64,000 nt of DNA from NCBI RefSeq assembly GCF_015645385.1, contig NZ_JADOET010000001.1:620001-684000 (forward strand). The letters are read 5' to 3'. The notes under the pieces were generated by a model, which did no database searches, was not told the origin of the DNA, and saw only the letters and a list, made by a program, of their open reading frames with translations. Positions 1 to 8,195 of the stretch are shown in pieces. Made by a program: the position numbers and the translations under genes. This stretch comes from Winogradskyella marina. GTDB lineage: Bacteria > Bacteroidota > Bacteroidia > Flavobacteriales > Flavobacteriaceae. Each line of letters begins with the position of its first letter. Positions within the stretch are counted from its first letter, which is position 1.

Positions 1-429
1 AAAGGAAAAGTGATTGACGAATTGGTAGTTGGACAAGATATACCTGCCACTATTTTAGAAATGTGTGGTGTACAAACGCCACAATCCTATCAAGGAAAAA
101 GTATGCTGCCCTTAATAGATGGAGAAAACACAGATTGGAGAGAAGACATCTTTTTAGAAAATCTATTTACAGATCAAGGCTATCCAAGACAAGAAGGCGT
201 GAGAAGTAAACAGTTTAAATACATTCGCTCGTTTAGTAAAGCGAATGATCGAAAAAAATATGTCCCAAATCAATCTATTGAAACAGATGAAAAACCTATT
301 TACGAAGAACTATTTGATATCATAAACGACCCAAAAGAGCAGAATAACTTAGTTGGAAATAAAGAGTATTTAGAGATTTTAAATGAATACAGAGAACGCT
401 GTAAAACGCTAGTGTCTGAGCTCAATTAG
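1..429 (+). CDS. S1-family sulfatase, C-terminal part (gene cut by window edge)
   Basis: The reading frame is open from base 1 and ends at 427-429, so only the last 142 codons of a longer gene are visible. The segment has the usual end of type I (S1) sulfatases: a DIPATILEMCGV stretch, an IDGEN turn, a region around YPRQEGVRSKQFKYIR that places strand residues after the active site, and an ELFDIINDPKEQNNL tail typical of arylsulfatases. The active-site cysteine and signal peptide lie outside the window. An S1 sulfatase removes sulfate esters from glycans. With two more sulfatases downstream, it probably belongs to the same polysaccharide locus. The GTG at position 10 is internal, not a start. 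Confidence 0.85.
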   Translation, partial: KGKVIDELVVGQDIPATILEMCGVQTPQSYQGKSMLPLIDGENTDWREDIFLENLFTDQGYPRQEGVRSKQFKYIRSFSKANDRKKYVPNQSIETDEKPIYEELFDIINDPKEQNNLVGNKEYLEILNEYRERCKTLVSELN

Positions 430-522
430 ATTGCCAACTATACTACTGACAAATAGTGATTTAACATTTTAAAACAGACAACTCTATTAGCACCCTAGAA
501 ATTCCGTTTTACCTATGTAAAT

Positions 523-579
523 GGGTGATTTCAGAAATTTGAAGGGTGATTTCAGAAAGGTTTTGGGTAATTATAGCAT
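523..579 (+). promoter_or_regulatory. Three direct repeats, 21-bp period, upstream of T9SS sulfatase
   Basis: GGGTGATTTCAGAAA occurs at 523-537 and identically at 544-558. A diverged third copy, GGGTAATTATAGCAT, is at 565-579, so all three are exactly 21 bp apart. Direct half-sites two helical turns apart are typical of AraC-family DNA binding, the output domain of the hybrid regulator at 12409-16542. The third copy lies 28 bp before the -7 like TAACTTTA (601-608). That this regulator binds here is inference. Confidence 0.6.
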
Positions 580-600
580 AAGTGAACTCTCTATAAAATC

Positions 601-608
601 TAACTTTA
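601..608 (+). promoter_or_regulatory. Putative -7 promoter element of sulfatase gene
   Basis: TAACTTTA resembles the Bacteroidota -7 consensus TAnnTTTG (last base differs) and lies 17 bp before the ATG at 626. It is 28 bp downstream of the nearest GGGT half-site, the same spacing as at 4552-4595 and 5705-5748. The weak -7 and absent -33 fit an activator-dependent promoter. Confidence 0.45.
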
Positions 609-625
609 CCCAAAATAATTTTAAG

Positions 626-3118
626 ATGAGAAACACTACACTATTTTTTTTATTTAGTCTATTTTTAACACCACAGATTTATGGCCAAACCATTGATAGG
701 CCAAATGTGATTATATTCTATGTAGATGATTTGGGTTGGCAAGACACCCAATTGAATGACGAAGGCACGCCAGTGCCATGGGAAACCCCAAACATGTTAA
801 GCTTAGCTGCAGAAGGAGCTAATTTTTCACAGGCCTACTCGCCTGCTCCTACTTGCGCACCATCGCGATCTGCGATGATGAGTGGTCGTCATACCACACA
901 AACCGGAATGACACATGTCTCTGGTGGACGAATCCCAGAAGTCAATACTAACAATAATAATGATAAAATGATTCCTCCTTTTTACAAAGGAAGGTTACAT
1001 GTTGAAGAAACGACCATTGCTGAAGCTTTAGCACCTTCAGGTTATGTATCGGGTCATGTTGGTAAATGGCATATGGCCTCTAGTCATAATCGATTTCCTG
1101 AAGCGGTAGACCAAGGCTTTGATTCTCAATACACTGGTCGAGGTATTCAATCTGGCATGCCTGATAGAAGTACAGGTTATGCAACAAGTGATCCCAATGA
1201 TCCTTATATGATTGATGAGGACGGAAGACCTTATGATGCCGTAACAGAAGAAGCTTTAGCATTTTTAGAAGTTAATAATTCAGAGCCTTTTTTCCTATAT
1301 ATGGCTACGTGGTTAGTGCATACACCTATACAAACTAGAGATTTAGCTTTGCTAACCTATTATTGTGATAAATTAGGGATTCCTGTACCAACGACAGATA
1401 CAGATATTACAACAGGAGGACAAACAAATCCATATTATGGCGCTATGGTTGCCTCTTTAGATTGGAGTTTAGGTAAAGTGGTCAATTATTTGAAAACAAC
1501 AGATGACCCAAGACATCCAGGTAAAAAATTATTCGAAACAACGTATATCATATTTACATCTGATAATGGAGGTGTAATGAATGCTGGCCCAGAAATCATT
1601 ACAGATAATTCCCCTTTAGATAAAGGTAAAAAGTATATTCAAGAAGGTGGTATTCGTACCCCTATGGTTATTACAGGTCCTGATGTAGCAGTAGGAGATT
1701 ATGACAATGTTGTTTCGCATTTAGATTTCTACCCAACCATTTTATCTATAACAGACACCGATGCTCCTGCAAGTGTTACCGATAAATTAGATGGTGTTGA
1801 TTTATATCCATTTTTAAAGAATGAAGCTACTGTTATCGCAGATGCGAATGGAAATGAAAGAACAGATCTTTATTGGCATTTCCCGCATAATAAAGATATA
1901 CAAATGCAATCGGCTATTAGAAGTAACGAGTATAAATTTTATAAAAATCACGTTGATAATTCTTATGAATTGTATCAGTTGTACAATACTGATGGAAGTA
2001 ATTATGATATAGAAGAAACTACGAACATCATCAATACAGCTGATGCGACTGTTGTAAATGAACTGACAAACAAGCTAGAAACATTTTTAGCCGATAACGA
2101 CGCTAGGTTTCCACAATGGAATCCAGATTACTCAGGCTCTGATGCACCGTTAGCAAATCAGAATAATGTACCTTCAATTATTGCAAGCTCTTTTAATCAA
2201 GATACGCGAATTGCTACTACAAGCGTAACAACAGAATCAGGTGAAGCAGCGATTAACAAAGCATATTTACTTTATACTGAAGATAATCAAGAATGGTTTG
2301 AAATAGATGCCACTGTTAATGGTAATACGATTACTGCTGAAGTACCAGAAACGGCAATCGGTATCGTTTTCACACTCATAGACGAAAATAATTTTTTAAT
2401 TAAATCTGAGGAAGTATCAACAGTTCCTGTGGTTAAAATCACACTTAATACAACGGAAGAAGCACAACAATTTGAACCAGAAAGTACAGATGTCTATGGA
2501 GAATTAATAGGAAATGCAACTGCAAACTCAGCATTTATACAAACGAGAACAGAAGGCGGAGGCGATGGTTTCAATATCAATGTAAAGGCTACCGAATCTG
2601 TATTGTGTGAAAAGATCACATTTAGAGTAAGATCGCGTGAAGGTGATACGGCAAACTTTGATGTGACCATTGGTGGTGAGACCCAAAGTTTTGAGTACAC
2701 AAGTACTAGCGATACCGATGATTTATATTATGAATTTAATACGCCTGTCACTATCACTGAAGCGGCGCAAACTATGGAATTGTTAGTAACTAACCTTACA
2801 AATGCTACTGCAGGTACTACACCAAGGTTTAGAGTTTACTCACTTACATTCCATTTAGACTTAAGTAGCTTGGGCGTGGAAGAGGTAGCTTCAAATAATC
2901 AAGCACTTCAGCTATTTCCAAATCCTGTAAAGGGGACTTTTAGTCTTTCAAAAGCCGTAGCATCTGGTGTGTTGTATAACATTCATGGTGCTAAAGCATA
3001 CGAATTTAATAATCAGCATGAAGACATCGATATCTCAGGGCTTAAAACAGGCTTATACTTTTTAGAAGTCATACATGAAGACGGCAGTAAATCGACTTTA
3101 AAATTATTGAAGGAATAA
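626..3118 (+). CDS. T9SS-exported S1 sulfatase with C-terminal accessory modules
   Basis: An 830-residue sulfatase predicted to be exported by the type IX system and to remove sulfate groups from a glycan. The start at 626 is chosen because it begins directly with a signal peptide (MRNTTLFFLFSLFLTPQIYG); the open frame extends to 521, but that part is not signal-like and covers the regulatory repeats. Residues about 24-500 form the S1 domain: NVIIFYVDDLGW metal site, CAPSR with C77 as the formylglycine precursor, GKWHM, and TSDNGG. A linker domain follows (LLYTEDNQEWFEID), then a beta-sandwich module (about 620-750) resembling the separate protein at 3762-4523. Residues from about 760 (LFPNPVKGTF) form a type A sorting domain. 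It is closely related to the lipoprotein sulfatase at 5857-7770. Confidence 0.9.
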   Translation: MRNTTLFFLFSLFLTPQIYGQTIDRPNVIIFYVDDLGWQDTQLNDEGTPVPWETPNMLSLAAEGANFSQAYSPAPTCAPSRSAMMSGRHTTQTGMTHVSGGRIPEVNTNNNNDKMIPPFYKGRLHVEETTIAEALAPSGYVSGHVGKWHMASSHNRFPEAVDQGFDSQYTGRGIQSGMPDRSTGYATSDPNDPYMIDEDGRPYDAVTEEALAFLEVNNSEPFFLYMATWLVHTPIQTRDLALLTYYCDKLGIPVPTTDTDITTGGQTNPYYGAMVASLDWSLGKVVNYLKTTDDPRHPGKKLFETTYIIFTSDNGGVMNAGPEIITDNSPLDKGKKYIQEGGIRTPMVITGPDVAVGDYDNVVSHLDFYPTILSITDTDAPASVTDKLDGVDLYPFLKNEATVIADANGNERTDLYWHFPHNKDIQMQSAIRSNEYKFYKNHVDNSYELYQLYNTDGSNYDIEETTNIINTADATVVNELTNKLETFLADNDARFPQWNPDYSGSDAPLANQNNVPSIIASSFNQDTRIATTSVTTESGEAAINKAYLLYTEDNQEWFEIDATVNGNTITAEVPETAIGIVFTLIDENNFLIKSEEVSTVPVVKITLNTTEEAQQFEPESTDVYGELIGNATANSAFIQTRTEGGGDGFNINVKATESVLCEKITFRVRSREGDTANFDVTIGGETQSFEYTSTSDTDDLYYEFNTPVTITEAAQTMELLVTNLTNATAGTTPRFRVYSLTFHLDLSSLGVEEVASNNQALQLFPNPVKGTFSLSKAVASGVLYNIHGAKAYEFNNQHEDIDISGLKTGLYFLEVIHEDGSKSTLKLLKE

Positions 3119-3600
3119 AACAGCTTTTTGTTGCTTTCGACTACCTAATCTGTAGGTATAACTTAAGATGATGTAGTGTCCTAAACTTTCTGAGGTGGTT
3201 TCATCAAAAAGGTTAGTCGTACTTCGTTTTTCGAAATCAACATTGTTATCAAGAAAATCTATTAAAACCAGATTAAGACTAATATGGCTATTTCCAATAC
3301 TATAGGAAATAGCCATATTCTGTTTAGGAAGTTTCAGGTCTGTAGCAAACTGATGATCTGAAAACACATAGTAATCAAATTGGGTATTAAAACTTAGTTT
3401 TTCAGTAACATCATAATCTATAGCTGACTAGTAATATTGCTTTCTATAAGTTCTATTGAGCTCTTGCTCTATAGAAAAAGACGTTTAAGAAGCGCTACAG
3501 AAACCAATCCTTTTAACCCTTTGTTATGCCCCACAAAACTACCAACACCTGTAATTTACGGCTCAGACGGTCTAAATAGACTATTAGACAGGCCAAGGAA
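3107..3600 (-). pseudogene. Decayed outer-membrane beta-barrel (TonB-receptor-like) remnant
   Basis: The minus strand is open from 3427 to 3104 and encodes alternating barrel-type strands, for example DYDVTEKLSFNTQFDYYVFS and the terminal GHYIILSYTYRLG, as at the end of OMP_b-brl_3/TonB-dependent receptor families. An in-frame TAG at 3428-3430 interrupts a further barrel-like stretch (EQELNRTYRKQYY). Beyond that, similar fragments (ITGVGSFVGHNKGLKGLVSVALL) appear in a shifted frame with another stop. No start codon, signal peptide or plug domain is seen. It looks like the 3' end of a lost receptor gene, converging on and slightly overlapping the end of the sulfatase gene. Assignment rests on strand pattern and aromatic C-terminus only. 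Confidence 0.5.
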
Positions 3601-3700
3601 TACTAGTATTAAAACCCGTGATGGATTCATGTATTGAATACTACCACTTAAATTTCAAAATAAATTTAAGTGACAATTTTTAGATGCTATAGAAAAAAAA

Positions 3701-3729
3701 AGTTCCATAGTTAATGTAACTACGGAACT
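3701..3729 (-). terminator. Intrinsic terminator after the 253-residue T9SS protein
   Basis: The inverted repeat AGTTCCATAGTTA (3701-3713) / TAACTACGGAACT (3717-3729) forms a 13-bp stem with one G-U pair and a 3-nt loop. On the minus strand it is followed by nine T residues (complement of 3692-3700). Confidence 0.8.
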
Positions 3730-3761
3730 CTTAATGAATGAATTTGTTATTAATAAAATCT

Positions 3762-4523
3762 TTATTCTTTTACTATTCTCAAGGTTTTAGACCCAAACTG
3801 CGTCTTAATATTTGCAATGTAAATTCCTGTTGCTAAATCACTAATATCATAATTAGCTTCTTCGCTATATGTTTTTAATAATTGCCCCGTAATATTATAT
3901 AGTTCTACACGCTCAATACTATTGTTAGAATCTATTTGAAAGCTATTTTTTGCAGGATTAGGAAAAACATTAACAGTTGTCTCTTGTATTTCAAAATTAT
4001 CGACACTTAAAGCTTCATTAGTAAATCTAACCCAATAGAATCTAAATTTAGCTTCAGCAGCAGCGTCTTTTAAAATATTAACATCCAATGTTATCGTTTT
4101 AGGAGTCGATGTTATCATTACATTTTGCGAAAATGTTAAATTGCTAAATGTTTCATAAGCATCAAGATTGGCTGCACCAGCATCTTGAGCCAGTGGAAAC
4201 GCTTCTGTTGTGCCATCAATAGTTAAATTTACACTACCAGAATTACCATATAATTTTCTTACGTGAAATATAATTGATGTTTCGAAATCTTCTCCAGAGG
4301 AAACCACATCAAAACTAATTGTTCCATTAATAACTTCTGCTTCAGTTGCATTAACATGAACACCATTTCCACTTGCACCAAAAGGTCCATCAGTTTGAGA
4401 AAAATCTGTATCTGCTACTCTAATTTGTGTATCTGTCGCCAATGGGTCAAGTGCTGTTGCTTGACCAAATGCTGTTAATGCAACAAAAAGTAATGCTGCT
4501 GTAAAAAGTAATTGTTTTTTCAT
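3762..4523 (-). CDS. Small T9SS cargo protein, stand-alone sulfatase-type accessory module
   Basis: A 253-residue secreted protein of unknown function. The signal peptide MKKQLLFTAALLFVALTAFG is almost identical to that of the next upstream gene (4819-5679). Residues about 22-170 form a single beta-rich module (IIFHVRKLYGNSGSVNLTIDG ... KFRFYWVRF) that I align by eye with the module before the sorting domain of the sulfatase at 626-3118 (ITFRVRSREGDTANFDVTIGG ... RFRVYSLTF). The last 75 residues (VFPNPAKNSF ... LRIVKE) are a type A T9SS sorting domain, so it should end up on the cell surface or outside. It may bind the polysaccharide; no catalytic motif is visible. It has its own promoter and terminator. 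Confidence 0.85.
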   Translation of the reverse strand: MKKQLLFTAALLFVALTAFGQATALDPLATDTQIRVADTDFSQTDGPFGASGNGVHVNATEAEVINGTISFDVVSSGEDFETSIIFHVRKLYGNSGSVNLTIDGTTEAFPLAQDAGAANLDAYETFSNLTFSQNVMITSTPKTITLDVNILKDAAAEAKFRFYWVRFTNEALSVDNFEIQETTVNVFPNPAKNSFQIDSNNSIERVELYNITGQLLKTYSEEANYDISDLATGIYIANIKTQFGSKTLRIVKE

Positions 4524-4551
4524 AATATTTATTCTTTTAAAATTAGTTAGT

Positions 4552-4595
4552 CAAAGCTAACTATTTAGAGAAGTCACTTCTTGCTGCATTCACCC
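4552..4595 (-). promoter_or_regulatory. Shared-motif promoter of the 253-residue T9SS protein
   Basis: On the minus strand, GGGTGAATGCAGCAA (4595-4581) lies 28 bp upstream of a full TAnnTTTG match, TAGCTTTG (4559-4552). Transcription would start about 20-25 nt before the ATG at 4523. A weaker half-site (GCAAGAAATGAGAAT) lies exactly 21 bp further upstream. The arrangement matches that at 5705-5748. Confidence 0.6.
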
Positions 4596-4765
4596 AGAAG
4601 TATTCTCATTTCTTGCAAAAACAAGTAAACAACACTAATAAGCAGGCTTTTACACACTTTTCTGAATTCATATAACTCTTTTGATGTATAACAGGTAGAT
4701 TAATAATCGGTACTCAAATCTTGCAATTAAGAGCCTTATTATGTTATACTATTGTAGAAAAACAA

Positions 4766-4800
4766 AAAAGTTCCTTGATCAATTTAACCAAGGAACTTTT
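4766..4800. terminator. Terminator after the 286-residue T9SS protein
   Basis: AAAAGTTCCTTG (4766-4777) pairs with CAAGGAACTTTT (4789-4800): a 12-bp perfect stem with A/T runs on both sides. It lies just downstream of the gene ending at 4819 on the minus strand. Confidence 0.8.
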
Positions 4801-4818
4801 TTATTGGGATATAATACG

Positions 4819-5679
4819 TTACTCTTTAATAAAACGCAACGTTTGTGTAGCTCCATTATCTAACTGAGCACGAAATAAATATATGCCAGCTGCTAAATTA
4901 GAAACATCAAATGCGTTTTGTGCTCCAAATGTTTTAACTTTTTGTCCTGTTAAGTTATAAACCTCAGCAGAATCAATATCTCTTGAAGTTTCAAAAGTAT
5001 TAACCACGCTCGTTGGATATAATTTTAATTTAGAATCGTTTAATTCCTGATCATCGACTGATAAGGTAATAGACCCTATCGCTTTATTACTTGAAATTGT
5101 ATCAATGTAATAATCAAGATCGTTATCTAGGTTATCAAACCTAGTCGGTTGATAAATTGTTCTTATTTCACCTTTAACGATATCACTAATAGGTGCTGCT
5201 CCACTAGCTGAACTGAAATCAAACACCAATTGATGCCACCCTCCTTCATTTGTTTCTTGAAGTTTTCTCTGTACATAAGAACCATTACCGTCTTGATCCA
5301 TTAAATAAAGTCTAAAACGGTCTGCATTATCAAAGGCATTAAAATAATCGTATTCAGGAAAATAAATACGTACCGTCACAGTTAATGTAGAATAATCAGA
5401 AAGCGTCACACCTTCACCTGATGGAAAACTAAAATTAAGCACTTTGTTTTCAAGAACAGGGGTAGCGCTTCCAGGGACTTTCCATAACGTTACATTGGTA
5501 GCAGCAGCATCAGCAGCATCAGGATTGGCTTCCGTTGTAACTGTACAACCATCACAACTCACTGTACTTGACAATGTTAAATCTGTAACTGAATTATCAA
5601 TATCATACCAAACTTCTTGAGCAAAAGTGGTACATGTAGCAACAAATAACGCTGCCGTAAAAAGTAATTGTTTTTTCAT
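4819..5679 (-). CDS. Small T9SS cargo protein, stand-alone copy of the hydrolase N-terminal module
   Basis: A 286-residue secreted protein without recognisable catalytic motifs. After the signal peptide (MKKQLLFTAALFVATCTTFA), residues about 21-200 form a beta-sandwich beginning QEVWYD, with RFRLYLMDQDGNG near the middle and DYYIDTIS at the end. The hydrolase-like protein at 8196-10121 starts the same way (QQVWYE, RIRLYLKNSS, TYYIDTIS), so this looks like its N-terminal module on its own. A type A sorting domain closes the protein (LYPTSVVNTFETSRDI ... LRFIKE); its first motif is LYPTS instead of the usual YPNP. A glycan-binding role is plausible but unproven. Confidence 0.85.
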   Translation of the reverse strand: MKKQLLFTAALFVATCTTFAQEVWYDIDNSVTDLTLSSTVSCDGCTVTTEANPDAADAAATNVTLWKVPGSATPVLENKVLNFSFPSGEGVTLSDYSTLTVTVRIYFPEYDYFNAFDNADRFRLYLMDQDGNGSYVQRKLQETNEGGWHQLVFDFSSASGAAPISDIVKGEIRTIYQPTRFDNLDNDLDYYIDTISSNKAIGSITLSVDDQELNDSKLKLYPTSVVNTFETSRDIDSAEVYNLTGQKVKTFGAQNAFDVSNLAAGIYLFRAQLDNGATQTLRFIKE

Positions 5680-5704
5680 AATATATTGTTTTAAATTAGT
5701 TAAT

Positions 5705-5748
5705 CAAAATTAGCCATATGACTTAAATTCGTCTTGCTTAATTCACCC
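5705..5748 (-). promoter_or_regulatory. Shared-motif promoter of the 286-residue T9SS protein
   Basis: On the minus strand, GGGTGAATTAAGCAA (5748-5734) lies 28 bp upstream of TAATTTTG (5712-5705), a full TAnnTTTG match. A weaker half-site, ACAAGAAATAAGAAT, is 21 bp further upstream. Predicted transcription start is about 20 nt before the ATG at 5679. Confidence 0.6.
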
Positions 5749-5856
5749 AAAAACATTCTTATTTCTTGTATAATGGTCATATACAAGCTAAAACAGAAGG
5801 GTTTATGATTTTTTTTAATAAAATATCATTTATTTAAGCCCTTATAAAATAATGAA

Positions 5857-7770
5857 TTATTCACTACTTAAGGCATAATCTGAATACTTTTTTTTCGTCT
5901 TTCTAAGTGATTTTATCGTGGGCATTTCAGGATAGCTCACTAAGAAATTATGCGTATCAATTACGTTAATAACATAATGCGTGGTTCCTTTTGGTAAATT
6001 CGCTATTATAGTACCATCGGTATTTATTTTTGCATCGATTTTAAACCACTCCTCGTAACGATGCCCACCATTGGTGGTATAAATTAGATCAGCTTTAACC
6101 ACCTCAGCACCATTTTCTTTGTATTTAAAAACAACTTTATTATGTGTTTTTGATGCAGATAATACCGTAGGAACCGTTTCTTTATGTTCCATCTCACCTT
6201 TGTAATACGGATTATAAGACGGATAACTCGCGTTCATTTCTGTTAAAACAGAGGTCAATTGCGCATTCATTTCTTTTATTTTTTCAGGATAAGACGTTGC
6301 TAAATTATTTGCCTCCTCAATATCTACACGCTCTGCGATTCCTTTATCAGTCGTATATAATTTGTATAATTCAAATTGTGATTTTCTTGGGTTATTTTTA
6401 TAATCATAATTTCTAATGAATTTATAATCTCCTACACGCAAGGTGCTTTGGTACGAAGCATGTGGAAAATGCCACATCATCGTTGTTCGCTCATTGCCAT
6501 TTTTATCCAAAACCAATTTAGAATCTGTAGGATCTTTTAATAATAAGGTCGATAAATCTGCACCATCTAAATGTTTGTCTTTAGGCTTTTCAACACCTAA
6601 TAAAGATAGAACTGTAGGGTAAAAATCGAGACCATTTACAACAACATTAGATTCTACACCTTTTTTAATACCTGGCCCAGAGATTAATAAAGGCACTCTT
6701 GTTCCCCCTTCTTTAGCGTTTATTTTCCCTTTGTCTAATGGATAATTATCTGTAAAAACTTCTCCAGGATGGCCTTCCATGCCTCCATTATCTGAAGTAA
6801 AAATAATATAGGTGTTTTCAATAAGTTTGTGGCCTGGCCATCGTGGATCGTCAGTAGTTTCTAAATACTCAAAAACTTGTCCTACATAATAATCTAACAT
6901 TTCTACCATGGCTGCGTAATACGGATTATTCTGTCCTTCTAACTCCCAATGATCAGGATCCGTTGGAAAAGGCACCCCTAACTTTTCACAATACTTTTCT
7001 AAAAGCGCTTTACTCCTTGTATGAATTGGTGCGTGCACAAGAAACGTAGCATAGTACAGGAAAAACGGATCTTGTTTATTGTCTTTTATGAAGTTTAAGG
7101 CATCTTGATTGTTTTGGTGAAAAGGAAAACCATTTTCATCTAAACGGTAAGGATCAGAAGCATCAGTTGTTGCAAAATCTGTTAAACGATGCGGTTTTTG
7201 AGGACTTGTAACACCACGATCATGTGTTGTTACATCAAAACCTTGATCTTCTGGTTGCGGAAAGGCGTGGTGATTAATAGCCATATGCCATTTTCCTGCA
7301 TGTCCTGTGGTGTAGCCATTTTGCTGCAAAACCCTTGCTAAAGTCATTTCGTTTTCTGGCATACGTCCGCTATACCAAGGGTCTAAGATACGCTGTGTCT
7401 CTTTGCGAGCGTACACCGTAGGAGGAGCACCACCTACAACATGCGTTTTTTGAGCTCTTGCTGGATGATTCCCGCTCATTATAGCACACCGACTTGGTGC
7501 ACAAGTAGGTGCTGGAGAATACGCTTGCCAAAACTGAACGCCATTTTTCGCTAAGGCATCAATGTTAGGTGTTTCGTATGGCGAAGGTTCATCAATATCA
7601 TAGATTTTTACATCTTGCCAACCTAAATCATCAGTAAGTAAAAGTAGAACATTTGGTTCTGGTCTATCAGTACTTTGAGATTTCTGGCTCGATACTTTTG
7701 GGTGTTGTGTATTACAGCTAAAACAAAAAATTGCGACGATTAGGCAAGTTACATAGTTCTTATACTTCAT
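5857..7770 (-). CDS. S1-family sulfatase lipoprotein
   Basis: A 637-residue type I sulfatase. The N-terminus (MKYKNYVTCLIVAIFCFSC) has a lipoprotein signal with C19 as likely lipid anchor. Visible motifs are NVLLLLTDDLGWQD (metal site), CAPSR with C90 as formylglycine precursor, GHAGKWHM, and FTSDNGG. The body is closely similar to the T9SS sulfatase at 626-3118, including the extra domain after the catalytic part (EEWFKIDAKINTDG), but it lacks the accessory module and the sorting domain. The two enzymes thus appear to carry out related desulfations at different locations. A GGGTGAAT motif lies 118 bp upstream (7888-7895), but no matching -7 element was found at the shared spacing. Confidence 0.9.
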   Translation of the reverse strand: MKYKNYVTCLIVAIFCFSCNTQHPKVSSQKSQSTDRPEPNVLLLLTDDLGWQDVKIYDIDEPSPYETPNIDALAKNGVQFWQAYSPAPTCAPSRCAIMSGNHPARAQKTHVVGGAPPTVYARKETQRILDPWYSGRMPENEMTLARVLQQNGYTTGHAGKWHMAINHHAFPQPEDQGFDVTTHDRGVTSPQKPHRLTDFATTDASDPYRLDENGFPFHQNNQDALNFIKDNKQDPFFLYYATFLVHAPIHTRSKALLEKYCEKLGVPFPTDPDHWELEGQNNPYYAAMVEMLDYYVGQVFEYLETTDDPRWPGHKLIENTYIIFTSDNGGMEGHPGEVFTDNYPLDKGKINAKEGGTRVPLLISGPGIKKGVESNVVVNGLDFYPTVLSLLGVEKPKDKHLDGADLSTLLLKDPTDSKLVLDKNGNERTTMMWHFPHASYQSTLRVGDYKFIRNYDYKNNPRKSQFELYKLYTTDKGIAERVDIEEANNLATSYPEKIKEMNAQLTSVLTEMNASYPSYNPYYKGEMEHKETVPTVLSASKTHNKVVFKYKENGAEVVKADLIYTTNGGHRYEEWFKIDAKINTDGTIIANLPKGTTHYVINVIDTHNFLVSYPEMPTIKSLRKTKKKYSDYALSSE

Positions 7771-7887
7771 TTCTGTCTTTTTAAATTCAGGGGATACATT
7801 AATAAATGTTATACTTTTTTGCTAAATAACAAAACAGCTTCGGTATTCTATACCTTATTTTGCTCTTAGTTTTGCTTTAATCCATCA

Positions 7888-7895
7888 ATTCACCC
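7888..7895 (-). promoter_or_regulatory. GGGTGAAT half-site upstream of lipoprotein sulfatase
   Basis: GGGTGAATTGATGGA reads on the minus strand from 7895. It matches the first nine bases of the motif shared by the other promoters of the locus. No TAnnTTTG element is found 28-29 bp downstream and no 21-bp repeat, so it is weaker evidence of the same control. Confidence 0.35.
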
Positions 7896-8022
7896 TCTGC
7901 TGAAATTTTGATGTCGTAATCGCTAACGAAACCCTCTGAAAAATTGGTTTATAAAATTATTTTGAAACCACTACATCTAATCCCCTACAATAAAAGCCCT
8001 TAGACGGAATACAGTAAGAAAT
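7896..8022. other. Divergent intergenic region, no gene seen
   Basis: Part of the 425-bp gap (7771-8195) between the divergent lipoprotein sulfatase and hydrolase-like genes. Apart from the GGGTG half-sites reported separately, it contains a repeated ACCCTCTG (7892-7899 and 7931-7938). No open frame or hairpin of note was found. Confidence 0.5.
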
Positions 8023-8067
8023 GGGTGGATTAGAGAAAACGTAATAATAGCAGTCCGATTAACTTTA
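8023..8067 (+). promoter_or_regulatory. Shared-motif promoter of hydrolase-like gene
   Basis: GGGTGGATTAGAGAA (8023-8037) is followed, 29 bp after its first eight bases, by TAACTTTA (8060-8067). That -7 like octamer is identical to the one before the T9SS sulfatase. The transcript would carry a leader of about 120 nt before the ATG at 8196. Confidence 0.5.
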
Positions 8068-8195
8068 TAACATAATTATTTCATCTCGTATAAGCATAAT
8101 CCATTTGCTAGGCTTTAGCAATTAATATCGATATGATAAATTAAATTTTTAAAAAGCTTAAGAATAAACAATTTTCATTAACACCTTCTAAACGT

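Noticed and set aside
521..625. Upstream extension of the T9SS sulfatase gene
   Set aside because: The extra 35 codons contain the phased regulatory repeats and are not signal-like. The signal peptide begins at the Met codon at 626.
3437..3637. Plus-strand open frame of 66 codons
   Set aside because: It lies opposite the decayed barrel remnant, has no coding character of its own, and the minus strand explains the sequence better.
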